Counted from the stretch's first letter, positions 25,127 to 34,812 are shown. The stretch: 37,620 nucleotides of DNA from MAG-120531 sp963934855 (GCA_963934855.1 CAWWAC010000016.1:1-37620); one strand, 5' to 3'. Translations and numbers: made by a program. Notes: generated from the sequence alone by a model not told the origin.

Positions 25127-25191
25127 AATTTTGTTTTAGGCAGAGCAAATAACAAAAAAAAAGCTAATTAAAGAAATTCTATGCGTTAATT

Positions 25192-26217
25192 TTATTGCAT
25201 TTCTCCTCTTAAAGAAGTTTCATAAATGGTCTTAAATGAATCTGTAGAAACGCCACTACCAAGCAAGTACATTAGCTTAGCAAGTGCAGCCTCTGTGCTA
25301 ATATCCTTACCATTAATAAGTTGTATGTTTTCTAAGGCCAGACTGGCCTCATATTGACCCATCAAAACACTCCCTCCAGGGCACTGTGTCACATTAATAA
25401 CAATAAGGCCATTTTTTACGGCTTTTGACAAAGCGCTTAAAAACCAGTCAGATGTAGGTGCATTTCCAGCCCCATAAGTCTCCAAAACTAAAGCTTTTAA
25501 TCCCTGAGTTCCTAAAACTGCATGCACAAATGATTGGTTTATTCCCGGAAACAACTTAAGAATGCCAATTTGCGCATTCATTTTCTTGTGAAAAACAGTC
25601 TTCTTTCCTTTCTTTGGGCGCCACAATAAAGATTTTGACACCTCTAATGAAACTCCAGACTGTGCCAAGGGTGGATAATTTAATGAATTAAAAGCTTCAA
25701 AATGGGCCGCGTTAATTTTAGTGGTTCTATTTCCTCTGTATAGTTTATATTCAAAATAGAGCCCTACCTCCGTTATGACAGGTTTGCCATTTTCTTGGAG
25801 CGCAGCCAACTGAATAGAAGTAATTAAGTTCTCTTTAGCATCTGTTCTCAAATCTCCGATAGGCAACTGAGAGCCAGTAAAGATAACCGGTTTAGATAAG
25901 TTTTCTAACATAAAACTAAGCGCTGCAGCACTGTAACTCATGGTATCACTACCGTGAAGAATTACAAATCCATCAAAGTCATCATAGGCCTTCTCTATCT
26001 CCATCACCATATGAACCCATAAGTCTGGAGTAATGTCACTAGAATCTATAGGAGTGTCAAAAGAAATAGACTCTGTGTCACAATCTAATAGCTTTAATTC
26101 TGGAATGTGTTCTAGAATGGCGTCAAAATTAAAAGCCTTGAGTGTTCCTGTTTCTGAATGTTTTACCATTCCTATGGTCCCTCCAGTGTACAGCAACAAA
26201 ATTTTAGTTTTATTCAT
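25192..26217 (-). CDS. ansA: Type I (cytosolic) L-asparaginase
   Basis: A 341-residue asparaginase that converts asparagine to aspartate and ammonia. The first catalytic threonine is in LLLYTGGTIGM, and the second Thr-Asp/Lys unit is in VILHGSDTMSYSAAAL. The C-terminal domain includes LKALVLETYGAGNAP and VNVTQCPGGSV, usual for type I enzymes. There is no signal peptide, unlike the secreted type II enzymes. It is the last protein gene of sucA-sucB-tatD-ansA, 11 bases after tatD. Aspartate feeds oxaloacetate, which fits a loose metabolic link to the TCA genes upstream. Confidence 0.95.
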   Translation of the reverse strand: MNKTKILLLYTGGTIGMVKHSETGTLKAFNFDAILEHIPELKLLDCDTESISFDTPIDSSDITPDLWVHMVMEIEKAYDDFDGFVILHGSDTMSYSAAALSFMLENLSKPVIFTGSQLPIGDLRTDAKENLITSIQLAALQENGKPVITEVGLYFEYKLYRGNRTTKINAAHFEAFNSLNYPPLAQSGVSLEVSKSLLWRPKKGKKTVFHKKMNAQIGILKLFPGINQSFVHAVLGTQGLKALVLETYGAGNAPTSDWFLSALSKAVKNGLIVINVTQCPGGSVLMGQYEASLALENIQLINGKDISTEAALAKLMYLLGSGVSTDSFKTIYETSLRGEMQ

Positions 26218-26228
26218 GTGTATAAGAA

Positions 26229-26996
26229 TTAAACGCCAAAAACGTCTATTGAATTTTGGGTAGTCTTACGGGCAATTTCTTCTAAACTTTTGCCTGTTAA
26301 ACTAGCCAGGCGCTCTGCCACCAAAACAAGATAAGCAGACTCATTCCTTTTTCCTCTGTAAGGGACAGGAGCCAAATACGGCGCATCGGTCTCTAAGACC
26401 AAATGTGAGAGATCAATCTGATCTATAAAGCCATCTAAGCCTCCATTCTTAAAAGTGAGTACCCCTCCAATTCCAAGTTTCATTCCATAAGAAATAGCCT
26501 GTAAGGCCTGGGTTTTATCTCCTGTAAAACAGTGAAATATACCTCTTAATTTTGGGCCTTTGTGAGTTTCTAAAACCTCAAAAATTTCATTAAAAGCGTC
26601 TCTACAATGAATCACTACAGGTAAAGAACGGGCTTTGGCCCATTTAATTTGAATGTCAAAGGCTTCTTGCTGCTCCTTTAAAAAAGTCTTTTCCCAATAG
26701 AGATCTATTCCTATTTCTCCTACTGCCACAGCAGACTGGCTGTCTAAAAATTGCTCTAGAACTTCTAATTCTTCTCTGAAATTCTCTTTTACGTGAGTGG
26801 GATGCAGGCCACTCATCAAAAACATATGCTCAGGAAATAAGGCTTTTAAAGATAACATTTCTGACAAATAAGAACTGTCAATAGCTGGTAAAAAAAACTT
26901 ATTCACTCCTGCTGCTATTGCTTTTTTTACTACTATGTTCCTATCCTGTTCAAAAGATTCAGTATAGAGGTGTGTATGGGTGTCTGTGAAAATCAC
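26229..26996 (-). CDS. tatD: TatD family metal-dependent hydrolase (3'-5' DNase-like)
   Basis: A 255-residue TIM-barrel hydrolase with the TatD metal ligands in order: DTHTHLY, VGEIGIDLY, VVIHCRDAF, GIFHCFTGD and LETDAPYLAP. Characterised TatD proteins are cytosolic metal-dependent nucleases. No Tat secretion role is implied. The start is GTG 26996, which overlaps the sucB stop as TAGTG, so translation is probably coupled. Both the GTG and the immediate MIFTDTHTHL beginning agree with the family. Confidence 0.93.
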   Translation of the reverse strand: MIFTDTHTHLYTESFEQDRNIVVKKAIAAGVNKFFLPAIDSSYLSEMLSLKALFPEHMFLMSGLHPTHVKENFREELEVLEQFLDSQSAVAVGEIGIDLYWEKTFLKEQQEAFDIQIKWAKARSLPVVIHCRDAFNEIFEVLETHKGPKLRGIFHCFTGDKTQALQAISYGMKLGIGGVLTFKNGGLDGFIDQIDLSHLVLETDAPYLAPVPYRGKRNESAYLVLVAERLASLTGKSLEEIARKTTQNSIDVFGV

Positions 26997-28237
26997 TACA
27001 ACTCAAGTGCCTTTTTCTGATTTCCGTCCATTAAAAAAGTGGTTGGGTCTTCTAGAGCTTCTTTCACTGCTACTAAAAATCCTACAGATTCTTTTCCATC
27101 AATAATTCTATGGTCGTAAGACAACGCTACATACATAATAGGGGCTATTACAATAGCACCATCTTTAACAACAGGACGCTCTACAATATTGTGCATTCCT
27201 AAAATAGCAGACTGCGGTGGATTTATAATAGGTGTAGACAGCATAGAACCAAAAACACCCCCATTGGTAATAGTAAAGGTGCCTCCAGTCATTTCATCTA
27301 CTGTGATTTCTCCTTCTCTAGCTCTAATAGCTAAGCGTTTTACTTCTGCTTCTACTCCTCTAAAACTTAAGTTTTCTGCGTTTCTAATTACAGGAACCAT
27401 AAGCCCTTTAGGACCTGAAACTGCAATAGAAATATCACAGAAATTATAGCTTATCATTTCTTTTTCATCTATCATAGAATTCACAGATGGGTACATTTCT
27501 AAGGCACGAATCACTGCTTTAGTAAAAAAAGACATAAAACCTAATCCAACACCGTGCTTCTGTGAAAAATCTTCTTTGTATTGACTTCTTAGGGCAAAAA
27601 TAGGGCCCATATCTACCTCGTTAAAAGTGGTGAGCATGGCAGCCTCATTCTTAACAGCTACCAGACGCTCTGCTACTTTTCTTCTGAGCATAGAGAGCTT
27701 GGTTCTGGAGCTACTTCTCTTCCCTCCTTCTGCAGTTCCCATAGAAGGGGTTGCTTTTACCGCGTCTTCTGTAGTCACTCTTCCATCTTTTCCAGTGCCA
27801 GAAATACCGGCTGCACTCATTCCTTTTTCTGCTAAAATTTTCTTAGCGGCTGGAGATGGCGTACCTGTGGCATAGGAAGTTGCTGCCGCTACTTTTGGTG
27901 TTTCTGTCTTGGGAGCTTTTGTTTTAGGAGTTTCTGCTTTTGGCGCTGGCGCCGATGCTACTTCAGAGGTAGGCTCTGCAGAACTTGCTGCTGGCTTTGC
28001 TGCCGCAGTATCTATTAAACATACCACTGCACCCACTGCTACAGCGTCTCCTTCTTCTGCCTTAAGGGTAATTACCCCACTGGCTTCTGCTGGCAACTCT
28101 AAGGTAGCCTTGTCAGAATCTACTTCTGCTATGGCTTGATCTTTTTCTACGTAATCTCCATCTTGAACCAACCAAGCGGCTATTTCTACTTCTGTGATGG
28201 ACTCTCCCGGAGAGGGTACTTTCATTTCTAAAATCAT
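26996..28237 (-). CDS. sucB: 2-oxoglutarate dehydrogenase E2, dihydrolipoyl succinyltransferase
   Basis: A 413-residue E2 that transfers succinyl groups to CoA in the TCA cycle. It has one lipoyl domain (residues 1-75) with the lipoylated Lys43 in EVDSDKATLEL. An Ala/Pro/Lys/Thr linker (76-118) leads to a peripheral-subunit-binding domain (SPAAKKILAEKG, GTGKDGRVTTED). The catalytic domain (about 180-413) has the active-site motif YDHRIIDGKE. A single lipoyl domain and ERLVAVKNEAAMLTTFNEVDM are typical of the succinyl rather than the acetyl enzyme, and the neighbour sucA confirms it. It starts 30 bases after sucA. The E3 subunit is not in the window. Confidence 0.96.
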   Translation of the reverse strand: MILEMKVPSPGESITEVEIAAWLVQDGDYVEKDQAIAEVDSDKATLELPAEASGVITLKAEEGDAVAVGAVVCLIDTAAAKPAASSAEPTSEVASAPAPKAETPKTKAPKTETPKVAAATSYATGTPSPAAKKILAEKGMSAAGISGTGKDGRVTTEDAVKATPSMGTAEGGKRSSSRTKLSMLRRKVAERLVAVKNEAAMLTTFNEVDMGPIFALRSQYKEDFSQKHGVGLGFMSFFTKAVIRALEMYPSVNSMIDEKEMISYNFCDISIAVSGPKGLMVPVIRNAENLSFRGVEAEVKRLAIRAREGEITVDEMTGGTFTITNGGVFGSMLSTPIINPPQSAILGMHNIVERPVVKDGAIVIAPIMYVALSYDHRIIDGKESVGFLVAVKEALEDPTTFLMDGNQKKALEL

Positions 28238-28267
28238 GGTGTCTAATTTTATGAGATCTCTTATTTA

Positions 28268-31039
28268 TTATCTAATCATGTTGTCTTTAGTTACATCAAA
28301 AACATAATCAATTACTTCCTGATGTCTTCTTTTAAAGCGCACCGTACTACCTGCAGCAGGAGAGGCATAAAAACGCCTAGAGGCCACTCTAAATTTTTGT
28401 ACCATGGGCAAATGCATGAGCAAATGACTCCATGCGCCCATATTTCTAGGCTCTTCTTGTGCCCAAACTATGTCTGTAGCTGCATGGTATTTATCTATTA
28501 CAGACTTAATTTGATCTATGGCTAATGGGAATAACTGCTCTACTCTAACTAGGGCTAAATCTTCTCTACCTAAGGTCTCTTTTGCTTCTAGTAAATCATA
28601 ATAGAACTTACCAGTACAAAAAACCAAAGTCTTAATTTTTTTTGGTGCCGCAGTGGCGTCATCTATTAGTTCTTGGAAGTGTCCATCTGTAAAATCTTCT
28701 ATAGTAGATGTAGCTTTTGGGTGCCTTAGCAAACTCTTGGGCGTAAACACCACTAACGGTTTTCTATAAGACGCCTTCATTTGCCTTCTAAGTAAATGAA
28801 ACATATTGGCAGGGGTAGTCACATCTGCTACAAACATATTGTCTTTAGCGCAAAGCTGTAAGAAACGCTCCATCCTAGCAGAAGAATGTTCTGCACCTTG
28901 ACCTTCATAACCATGTGGCAATAAGAGTACCATTCCATTTTGCAGCTTCCATTTGTCTTCTGCAGCTGATATATACTGATCTATAATAATCTGAGCTCCA
29001 TTGTTGAAATCTCCAAATTGCGCCTCCCAAATGGTGAGAGTGTTTGGGCTGGCCATGGCATATCCATAATCAAAACCAACCACTCCGTATTCAGATAATA
29101 AAGAATTGTAAATTCGAAATTTCCCTTGCTTGTCTGAGAGCTGGCTTAAAAGCACCACCTCTTCTTCACTGGCTTCCACTTTTAACACTGCATGGCGGTG
29201 AGAAAAGGTACCCCTCTCTACATCTTGTCCTGAAATTCTCACATCAAAACCCTCTTCTAAAAGAGACCCGTAAGCTAGAAGTTCTCCCATAGCCCAATCT
29301 AGGCTATTTTTCTCAAAAAACATTTTACGCCTGTCTTCTATGAGTTTATCTATTTTTTTTAAAAATTTTTTATTTCCGTCTAAAGTAGTAATGGTTTTAG
29401 CTACGCTAGTAAGTAATTCTTTTGAATAGGTAGTAGATACTCTCACTGCCATAACGTCTTCTTGAGCAGGGGCAAGCCCTTTCCATGCAGCAGACATAAA
29501 AGGCGTTATCACTGTCTTAGCTTCTTTTCTAGAGTCTTCTAATTCTATTTCTAGACTCTCTTTATACTGCTGCTCTAAATCCTGAACAAAATTTGGCTTG
29601 ATCACCCCTTCTGCCAACAACCTAGCTGCATAAATATCTCGAGGGTTTTCGTGTTTTGCTATGGCTTTATATAATTTTGGCTGCGTAAACCTTGGCTCAT
29701 CACCTTCATTATGCCCATATTTTCTGTATCCTAAAAGATCTAAAAAAACATCTCTTTTATATCTCATTCGGTATTCTAAGGCAAACATAGATGCGTGTAC
29801 TACCGCTTCTACATCGTCTGCATTCACATGTAATACGGGACTTAAGGTCACCTTTCCTACGTCTGTACAATAGGTTGAAGACCTACCGTCTAGGTAGTTG
29901 GTGGTAAATCCAATTTGGTTGTTCACCACTATATGTATAGTTCCGTTAGTTTTATAACCATCTAGTTGGGCCATCTGAATCAATTCATAAACTAGTCCTT
30001 GCCCCGCAATAGCTGCGTCTCCGTGCACTACAATAGGGAGTACTTTTGAAAAATCTTCAGGATATAAATTATCTTGTTTGGCCCTAGCAATTCCCTCTAC
30101 TACGGCACCTACTGTCTCTAAGTGTGAAGGATTAGGCGCTATGTTCATGACCACTTTATTACCATTGTCTGACATTCTATCAGAAGTCCATCCTAAATGA
30201 TACTTCACATCTCCGTCAAATACTACCTGCTCATAATCCTTACCATCAAATTCACTAAAAATATCCTTAGCAGATTTACCAAAGATATTGGTGAGCACGT
30301 TTAAACGCCCTCTATGGGCCATTCCCATAACAAACTCTTTCACCCCTTTTGCTGCCGCAGCTTCTACAATAGCGTCTAAAGCTGGTATAAGAGACTCATT
30401 ACCTTCTAAAGAGAAACGTTTCTGGCCTACGTATTTGGTATGGAGAAAACCTTCAAAGCTTACTGCTTGTGTGAGTTTCTTAAGGATATGTTTCTTTTCA
30501 TCTGCAGAAAAATTAGGATGGTTGTCATTGACATTGAGCCAATTTTGAATCCATTCTACGCGCTCTGGGTTTCTTATATACATGTACTCAACACCAATGG
30601 CGTCACAGTAAATATTTTCTAAATGTTTTACTATATTTAAAAGAGAGGAAGCTCCAATGCCAATAATCTCACCCGCAGAAAAAACCGTTTCAAGGTCTTG
30701 ATCACTGAGTCCAAAGCTCTCTAAAGCTAAGTTTGGCGTATAAGTTCTTCTTGCTCTTACAGGATTTGTTTTTGTAAAAAGGTGCCCTCTGCTTCTATAT
30801 CCGTCAATGAGCCTAATCACTTGGAATTCTTTTTGCATAGACTCTGGCATCTGAGAGGAAGCTGCCATGCTAGTGGGAACAAGGACTGTCTCTTCTGTGT
30901 GCTGTTGAGAGCCAAAATCATAACCTTGGAAGAATGCGCGCCACGAAGGCTCTACACTATCGGGATTCTGGAGGTATTTATCATATAAATCCGCAAAAAA
31001 AGAGGTATGAGCGGCATTCAAAAAAGAATATGGGTCCAT
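28268..31039 (-). CDS. sucA: 2-oxoglutarate dehydrogenase E1 component
   Basis: A 923-residue thiamine-diphosphate enzyme that decarboxylates 2-oxoglutarate and succinylates the E2 lipoyl group. The N-terminal E2-binding helix is present (SFLNAAHTSFFADLYDKYLQNP). The middle carries GMAHRGRLNVLTN, HGDAAIAGQGLVYELIQM, and VVNNQIGFTT of the ThDP site. The C-terminal transketolase-like half has HGYEGQGAEHSSARMERFLQL and VVFTPKSLLRHP. The length is standard. It is first in the leftward operon sucA-sucB-tatD-ansA. Confidence 0.97.
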   Translation of the reverse strand: MDPYSFLNAAHTSFFADLYDKYLQNPDSVEPSWRAFFQGYDFGSQQHTEETVLVPTSMAASSQMPESMQKEFQVIRLIDGYRSRGHLFTKTNPVRARRTYTPNLALESFGLSDQDLETVFSAGEIIGIGASSLLNIVKHLENIYCDAIGVEYMYIRNPERVEWIQNWLNVNDNHPNFSADEKKHILKKLTQAVSFEGFLHTKYVGQKRFSLEGNESLIPALDAIVEAAAAKGVKEFVMGMAHRGRLNVLTNIFGKSAKDIFSEFDGKDYEQVVFDGDVKYHLGWTSDRMSDNGNKVVMNIAPNPSHLETVGAVVEGIARAKQDNLYPEDFSKVLPIVVHGDAAIAGQGLVYELIQMAQLDGYKTNGTIHIVVNNQIGFTTNYLDGRSSTYCTDVGKVTLSPVLHVNADDVEAVVHASMFALEYRMRYKRDVFLDLLGYRKYGHNEGDEPRFTQPKLYKAIAKHENPRDIYAARLLAEGVIKPNFVQDLEQQYKESLEIELEDSRKEAKTVITPFMSAAWKGLAPAQEDVMAVRVSTTYSKELLTSVAKTITTLDGNKKFLKKIDKLIEDRRKMFFEKNSLDWAMGELLAYGSLLEEGFDVRISGQDVERGTFSHRHAVLKVEASEEEVVLLSQLSDKQGKFRIYNSLLSEYGVVGFDYGYAMASPNTLTIWEAQFGDFNNGAQIIIDQYISAAEDKWKLQNGMVLLLPHGYEGQGAEHSSARMERFLQLCAKDNMFVADVTTPANMFHLLRRQMKASYRKPLVVFTPKSLLRHPKATSTIEDFTDGHFQELIDDATAAPKKIKTLVFCTGKFYYDLLEAKETLGREDLALVRVEQLFPLAIDQIKSVIDKYHAATDIVWAQEEPRNMGAWSHLLMHLPMVQKFRVASRRFYASPAAGSTVRFKRRHQEVIDYVFDVTKDNMIR

Positions 31040-31077
31040 GTATACTTAGAATATCAAACTTTTACACAAAATCTATC

Positions 31078-31085
31078 CAAAAATA
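31078..31085 (-). promoter_or_regulatory. Candidate -7 box of sucA operon
   Basis: TATTTTTG on the minus strand matches TAnnTTTG, 38 bases upstream of the sucA ATG. There is no clear TTTG at the right distance, so the match is partial. Confidence 0.33.
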
Positions 31086-31166
31086 CAACATTTGCCTTAT
31101 TAGACGCGACGCTTTGATACATTATTACATAAAATAAAGAAAAGATTCACTTAAATTATGATTCTC

Positions 31167-32468
31167 TTAATAATTCTGTATCACCTCTAAATTATCTTGT
31201 TTGTAAACCCGCCCTTCTTTCATAACAAATACGACCGCTTCTAAGCTACTTATGTCTTGCTCTGGGTGGGTGTTAACAGCTATAATGTCTGCTATAAAAC
31301 CTTTTTTTAGTTGACCCAATTCCATTGCATAACCCAATAAATCTGCATTGGTGACTGTGGCAGAAAACAAAGCTTCCATGACAGGCATTCCTGCTTCTAC
31401 CATAAAGCCAAATTCTTTTGCATTGTCTCCGTGTGGGGACACACCTGCGTCTGTGCCAAATGCAATTTTGACACCTTTTTTATAGGCTTTAGAAAAATTA
31501 CTCTGACTTAATGGGCCTATGGCTAGCGCTTTTTCAACAATTATATCTGGAAAGTATCCTGGTATTTTTGCGTTGGCAGCTGCTGCTTTTCCTGCAGAAA
31601 TGGTAGGCACTAAATAAGTGTTGTGCTTTATCATTAAATCCATAGTAGATGCTTCCATGAGGGTGCCGTGTTCAATAGTTTTAATGCCTGCTATTATAGC
31701 CCTTCTCATACCCTCATCTCCATGAGCATGAGCGGCAGTGAGCATTCCATAATCTTTAGCTGTACTCACAATAACAACTAATTCTTCCATGGTAAACTGT
31801 GGGTTTTGTCCGTTTTTAGCTACGCTTAATACGCCTCCAGTAGCGGTTATTTTTATCACATCTGCACCGTCTTTATAGCGCTGGCGAACTGCCTTTCTTG
31901 CCTCTGCTGGTGAATTCACTACCCCTTCTCTTGGCCCTGGGTCACCCATAAGGTCATAGCTTCTTCCGTTGGTGGGATCTGCATGTCCTCCTGTGGTTGC
32001 TATGGCTTTACCAGCTGTAAAAATCCTAGGACCTATCACCTTTCCAGCCGTAATGGCATTTCTTAGAGCTATATTTACACCGCTACCACCCAAATCTCTG
32101 ACACTGGTAAAACCGGCCATGAGGGTCCTTTTTGCGTATACAGTGGCAGTAAAAGCTACGTCTGCTTCATTTTCTGTAAACCTACTCATATAGGTTTTGG
32201 GGTTAGACTCGTTTTCTATATGCACATGAAGATCAATAAAACCTGGCATGACCACCTGTTGCGATAAATCTATTACACGGTCTAAATCTCCCCCACTTAC
32301 AAGTCCGTCTAAAATAGCCTCTATTTTATTTTTATATACTACAATTGTTTTTTGAGAATGGGTTTTACCTTTGTCTACATCTATCAATTGCCCACACTGT
32401 AGGTAGGTTTTTTGCGCATAGGTACTAAGAGCCATGACAAAGAAAGCCAGAAATAAAAATTTTTTCAT
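31167..32468 (-). CDS. Secreted imidazolonepropionase-like amidohydrolase
   Basis: A 433-residue amidohydrolase (COG1228 type) with a Sec signal peptide MKKFLFLAFFVMALSTYAQ, so it acts in the periplasm or outside. The metal-binding frame is complete: DLHVHIENE, VIKITATGGV, TAAHAHGDEG, TIEHGT and AFGTDAGVSPHG. Relatives include Xaa-Pro or Xaa-Arg dipeptidases and other cyclic amidases, so peptide or amide hydrolysis is likely, but the substrate is not clear. It is the last gene after degT and galE on the same strand. Its function is not obviously part of sugar metabolism. Confidence 0.87.
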   Translation of the reverse strand: MKKFLFLAFFVMALSTYAQKTYLQCGQLIDVDKGKTHSQKTIVVYKNKIEAILDGLVSGGDLDRVIDLSQQVVMPGFIDLHVHIENESNPKTYMSRFTENEADVAFTATVYAKRTLMAGFTSVRDLGGSGVNIALRNAITAGKVIGPRIFTAGKAIATTGGHADPTNGRSYDLMGDPGPREGVVNSPAEARKAVRQRYKDGADVIKITATGGVLSVAKNGQNPQFTMEELVVIVSTAKDYGMLTAAHAHGDEGMRRAIIAGIKTIEHGTLMEASTMDLMIKHNTYLVPTISAGKAAAANAKIPGYFPDIIVEKALAIGPLSQSNFSKAYKKGVKIAFGTDAGVSPHGDNAKEFGFMVEAGMPVMEALFSATVTNADLLGYAMELGQLKKGFIADIIAVNTHPEQDISSLEAVVFVMKEGRVYKQDNLEVIQNY

Positions 32469-32512
32469 TTGGTTTGGTTTTTAAGTGTTCTTTAAGAGAT
32501 TTTTTACTGCAC

Positions 32513-33529
32513 CTAAGATAGTAATTTATTTTCCCAAGCCCATGCAGATGCCATGGCCTGTTCTAGAGTAAACCTGGCTTTCCAGCCTAAAATATCAGCA
32601 GCCTTTTGGGTGTCTGCAAATGCAGCTATGACATCGCCTGGTCTTGGCGCAGCAAAGACATAGGGCAAAGATTTTCCAGACACTTTTTCAAAGGTCTCAA
32701 TGACCTCTAATACGGAACTCCCTTTTCCAGTCCCCAAATTAAACACCTCAAAGGGGTTTGTTTGCGCCTGGGTGAGCAATCTGTTTAAAGCTGCCATATG
32801 GGCTTCTGCCAAATCTACTACATGAATGTAATCTCTAATACAAGTGCCGTCTGGTGTGGGATAGTCTTTTCCAAAAACAGCTAATAGTTCTCTTTTGCCT
32901 ACCCCTGTTTGAGTTATAAATGGCACTAAATTTTGTGGTACTCCCAAAGGTAACTCACCTATTAAGTTAGATCCGTGGGCCCCTATAGGGTTAAAATATC
33001 GCAGCGCCGTCACCTTAATATTGGGGTACGCATGACAAACGTCTTGCAGAATCTCTTCTCCAATTTGCTTAGTATTACCATAAGGAGACATTGCTTTTTG
33101 TATGGGCGCAGTTTCTGGGATAGGCAGTTGGGTAGCCTGTCCATAAACTGTACAAGAAGAACTAAAAATGAATGCCATTTTTCTTTTTACAGCTTCCTGC
33201 AGCAAATACACGAGTGTGTTTAAATTGTTTTGATAATAATCTAAAGGCTTTTCTAAAGAGGTTCCTACAGCCTTAAAAGCAGCAAAATGAATAATACCCA
33301 CTATATCTGAATGCTTTTCAAATAAATTTATCACAGTCTTAGGGTCTCTAAGGTCTGTTTTAAAAAAGCTAGGAGTTACCCCAGTAATATCAGTAATTCC
33401 CTCTAGCACAGCTAAACTGCTGTTGCTTAAATTGTCTAGCAATACTACCTCATGTCCAGCCTCCATTAAAGAAACTGCTGTATGAGAACCAATGTACCCC
33501 AAACCGCCTGTTACTAAAATTTTTGCCAT
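32513..33529 (-). CDS. galE: UDP-glucose 4-epimerase
   Basis: A 338-residue extended short-chain dehydrogenase that interconverts UDP-glucose and UDP-galactose. The NAD-binding motif is VTGGLGYIGSHT at the N-terminus. The catalytic Ser and Tyr-x3-Lys are in FSSSCTVYGQ and SPYGNTKQIGEEI. The sugar-binding part has RYFNPIGAH and DGTCIRDYIHVVDLAEAH, which is the typical GalE block. It is 23 bases after the degT aminotransferase, suggesting joint supply of nucleotide sugars for envelope polysaccharide. Confidence 0.94.
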   Translation of the reverse strand: MAKILVTGGLGYIGSHTAVSLMEAGHEVVLLDNLSNSSLAVLEGITDITGVTPSFFKTDLRDPKTVINLFEKHSDIVGIIHFAAFKAVGTSLEKPLDYYQNNLNTLVYLLQEAVKRKMAFIFSSSCTVYGQATQLPIPETAPIQKAMSPYGNTKQIGEEILQDVCHAYPNIKVTALRYFNPIGAHGSNLIGELPLGVPQNLVPFITQTGVGKRELLAVFGKDYPTPDGTCIRDYIHVVDLAEAHMAALNRLLTQAQTNPFEVFNLGTGKGSSVLEVIETFEKVSGKSLPYVFAAPRPGDVIAAFADTQKAADILGWKARFTLEQAMASAWAWENKLLS

Positions 33530-33552
33530 GATAAAAGATACTTTCTTGTCAT

Positions 33553-34707
33553 TTATTTATTTAAAAAATCTAAAATAGACTGTGTCATATAACCTATTTG
33601 TTCTGTGTCTAGCTCCGTGTGCATGGGTAGCGAAATTACTTGCTCACTTAAATCATTGGTGATAGGGAAGTCTGACTCCTTGTAAGAAGGTTTTATATAT
33701 GCTTTTTGTCTGTGTAATGGAATGGGGTAATACACCCCGCTAGGAATGCCTAAGCTAGCCAAATGTGCCACCAACCCATCTCTTTTTCCATGGAGTACTT
33801 TTAGCGTATACTGGTGAAATACATGGCAGTCACAGCTTTCACATATACCCTCACAACCGTTAACTGTTTTAGGCAATATCAAATCTTGGTGGCCTTTTAA
33901 GGCCTCATTGTAGGCTCTTGCAGCCTGTCTTCTGCTGTGGTTATAGCCGTCTAATCTGGGTAATTTTGCATTTAAAACAGCTGCCTGTAAAGAATCTAAT
34001 CTTGAGTTCACCCCTACCACATCGTGATGGTAACGTTCATACATGCCATGGTTTACAATTCCTCTTAATGTATGCGCTAAGGCGTCATCGTCAGTAAATA
34101 AGGCACCTCCATCTCCGTAACAACCTAAGTTTTTAGATGGGAAAAATGAGGTGGCACCTACGTGGCCTATTGTTCCAGCCATCTTTTTTTCTCCATTGGC
34201 GTAGGTAAAAGTGGCCCCAATGGCCTGTGCATTATCTTCAATGATAAATAAATGATGTTTCTCTGCCAGTGCCATGAGCAAGTCCATAGGAGCTGTTTGT
34301 CCAAACAAATGAACGGGCACTATGGCTTTAGTCTTAGAAGTAATAGCTTTTTCAACAGCTACAGGATCTATCATAAAAGTGTCTGGCAATACATCTACCA
34401 AAACAGGCGTGAGTCCTAACAATGCTATGACTTCTACGGTGGCTGCAAAGGTAAAATCTGCAGTAATTACCTCATCTCCAGGCTCTAATCCTAAACCCAT
34501 CATAGCAATTTGTAGCGCATCAGTGCCATTGGCACAGGGTATGACGTGTTTGACTCCTAAATAAGCCTCTAAAGACTTTTGAAAGTGCTGAACCTCTGGC
34601 CCATTTATAAAAGAAGCATTTGTTAGAACATCGTTAAATCTATGGCTTATTTCTTCTTGTATATGTTGGTATTGACCTTGCAGGTCTACCATTTGAATTT
34701 TTTTCAT
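33553..34707 (-). CDS. DegT/DnrJ/EryC1/StrS-family sugar aminotransferase
   Basis: A 384-residue PLP-dependent aminotransferase of the type that makes amino-sugars on nucleotide or LPS sugars. The N-terminus reads MVDLQGQYQHIQEEI. The cofactor lysine is in SFFPSKNLGCYGDGGAL, preceded by VPVHLFGQ and IIEDNAQAIGA. The GVNSRLDSLQAAVL block is typical. An unusual feature is a cysteine cluster, C285, C289, C292 and C294 (within NGCEGICESCDCHVFHQY), where related proteins have a short loop. I start at ATG 34707 rather than GTG 34737, because that GTG lies on the last base of a TACTTTTG promoter box. The exact sugar product cannot be told. Confidence 0.91.
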   Translation of the reverse strand: MKKIQMVDLQGQYQHIQEEISHRFNDVLTNASFINGPEVQHFQKSLEAYLGVKHVIPCANGTDALQIAMMGLGLEPGDEVITADFTFAATVEVIALLGLTPVLVDVLPDTFMIDPVAVEKAITSKTKAIVPVHLFGQTAPMDLLMALAEKHHLFIIEDNAQAIGATFTYANGEKKMAGTIGHVGATSFFPSKNLGCYGDGGALFTDDDALAHTLRGIVNHGMYERYHHDVVGVNSRLDSLQAAVLNAKLPRLDGYNHSRRQAARAYNEALKGHQDLILPKTVNGCEGICESCDCHVFHQYTLKVLHGKRDGLVAHLASLGIPSGVYYPIPLHRQKAYIKPSYKESDFPITNDLSEQVISLPMHTELDTEQIGYMTQSILDFLNK

Positions 34708-34736
34708 AACTGTATTATTCTGTCCTTGAGACCACA

Positions 34737-34744
34737 CAAAAGTA
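34737..34744 (-). promoter_or_regulatory. Candidate -7 box of the degT-galE operon
   Basis: TACTTTTG on the minus strand is a full match to TAnnTTTG, 29 bases upstream of ATG 34707. The -33 element is not clear. It lies in the divergent region shared with waaA. Confidence 0.38.
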
Positions 34745-34812
34745 CAAAAATTAGCCCCTCACCACATCTATTGAAATAAAGAAACGTAATTTAGCTGTCA
34801 AACTTTATATCT

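Noticed and set aside
25127..25170. Promoter for tRNA-Ser
   Set aside because: ATTTGCTCTGCC upstream resembles the tRNA-Gln promoter tail, but the TA of the -7 box and a spaced TTTG are missing.
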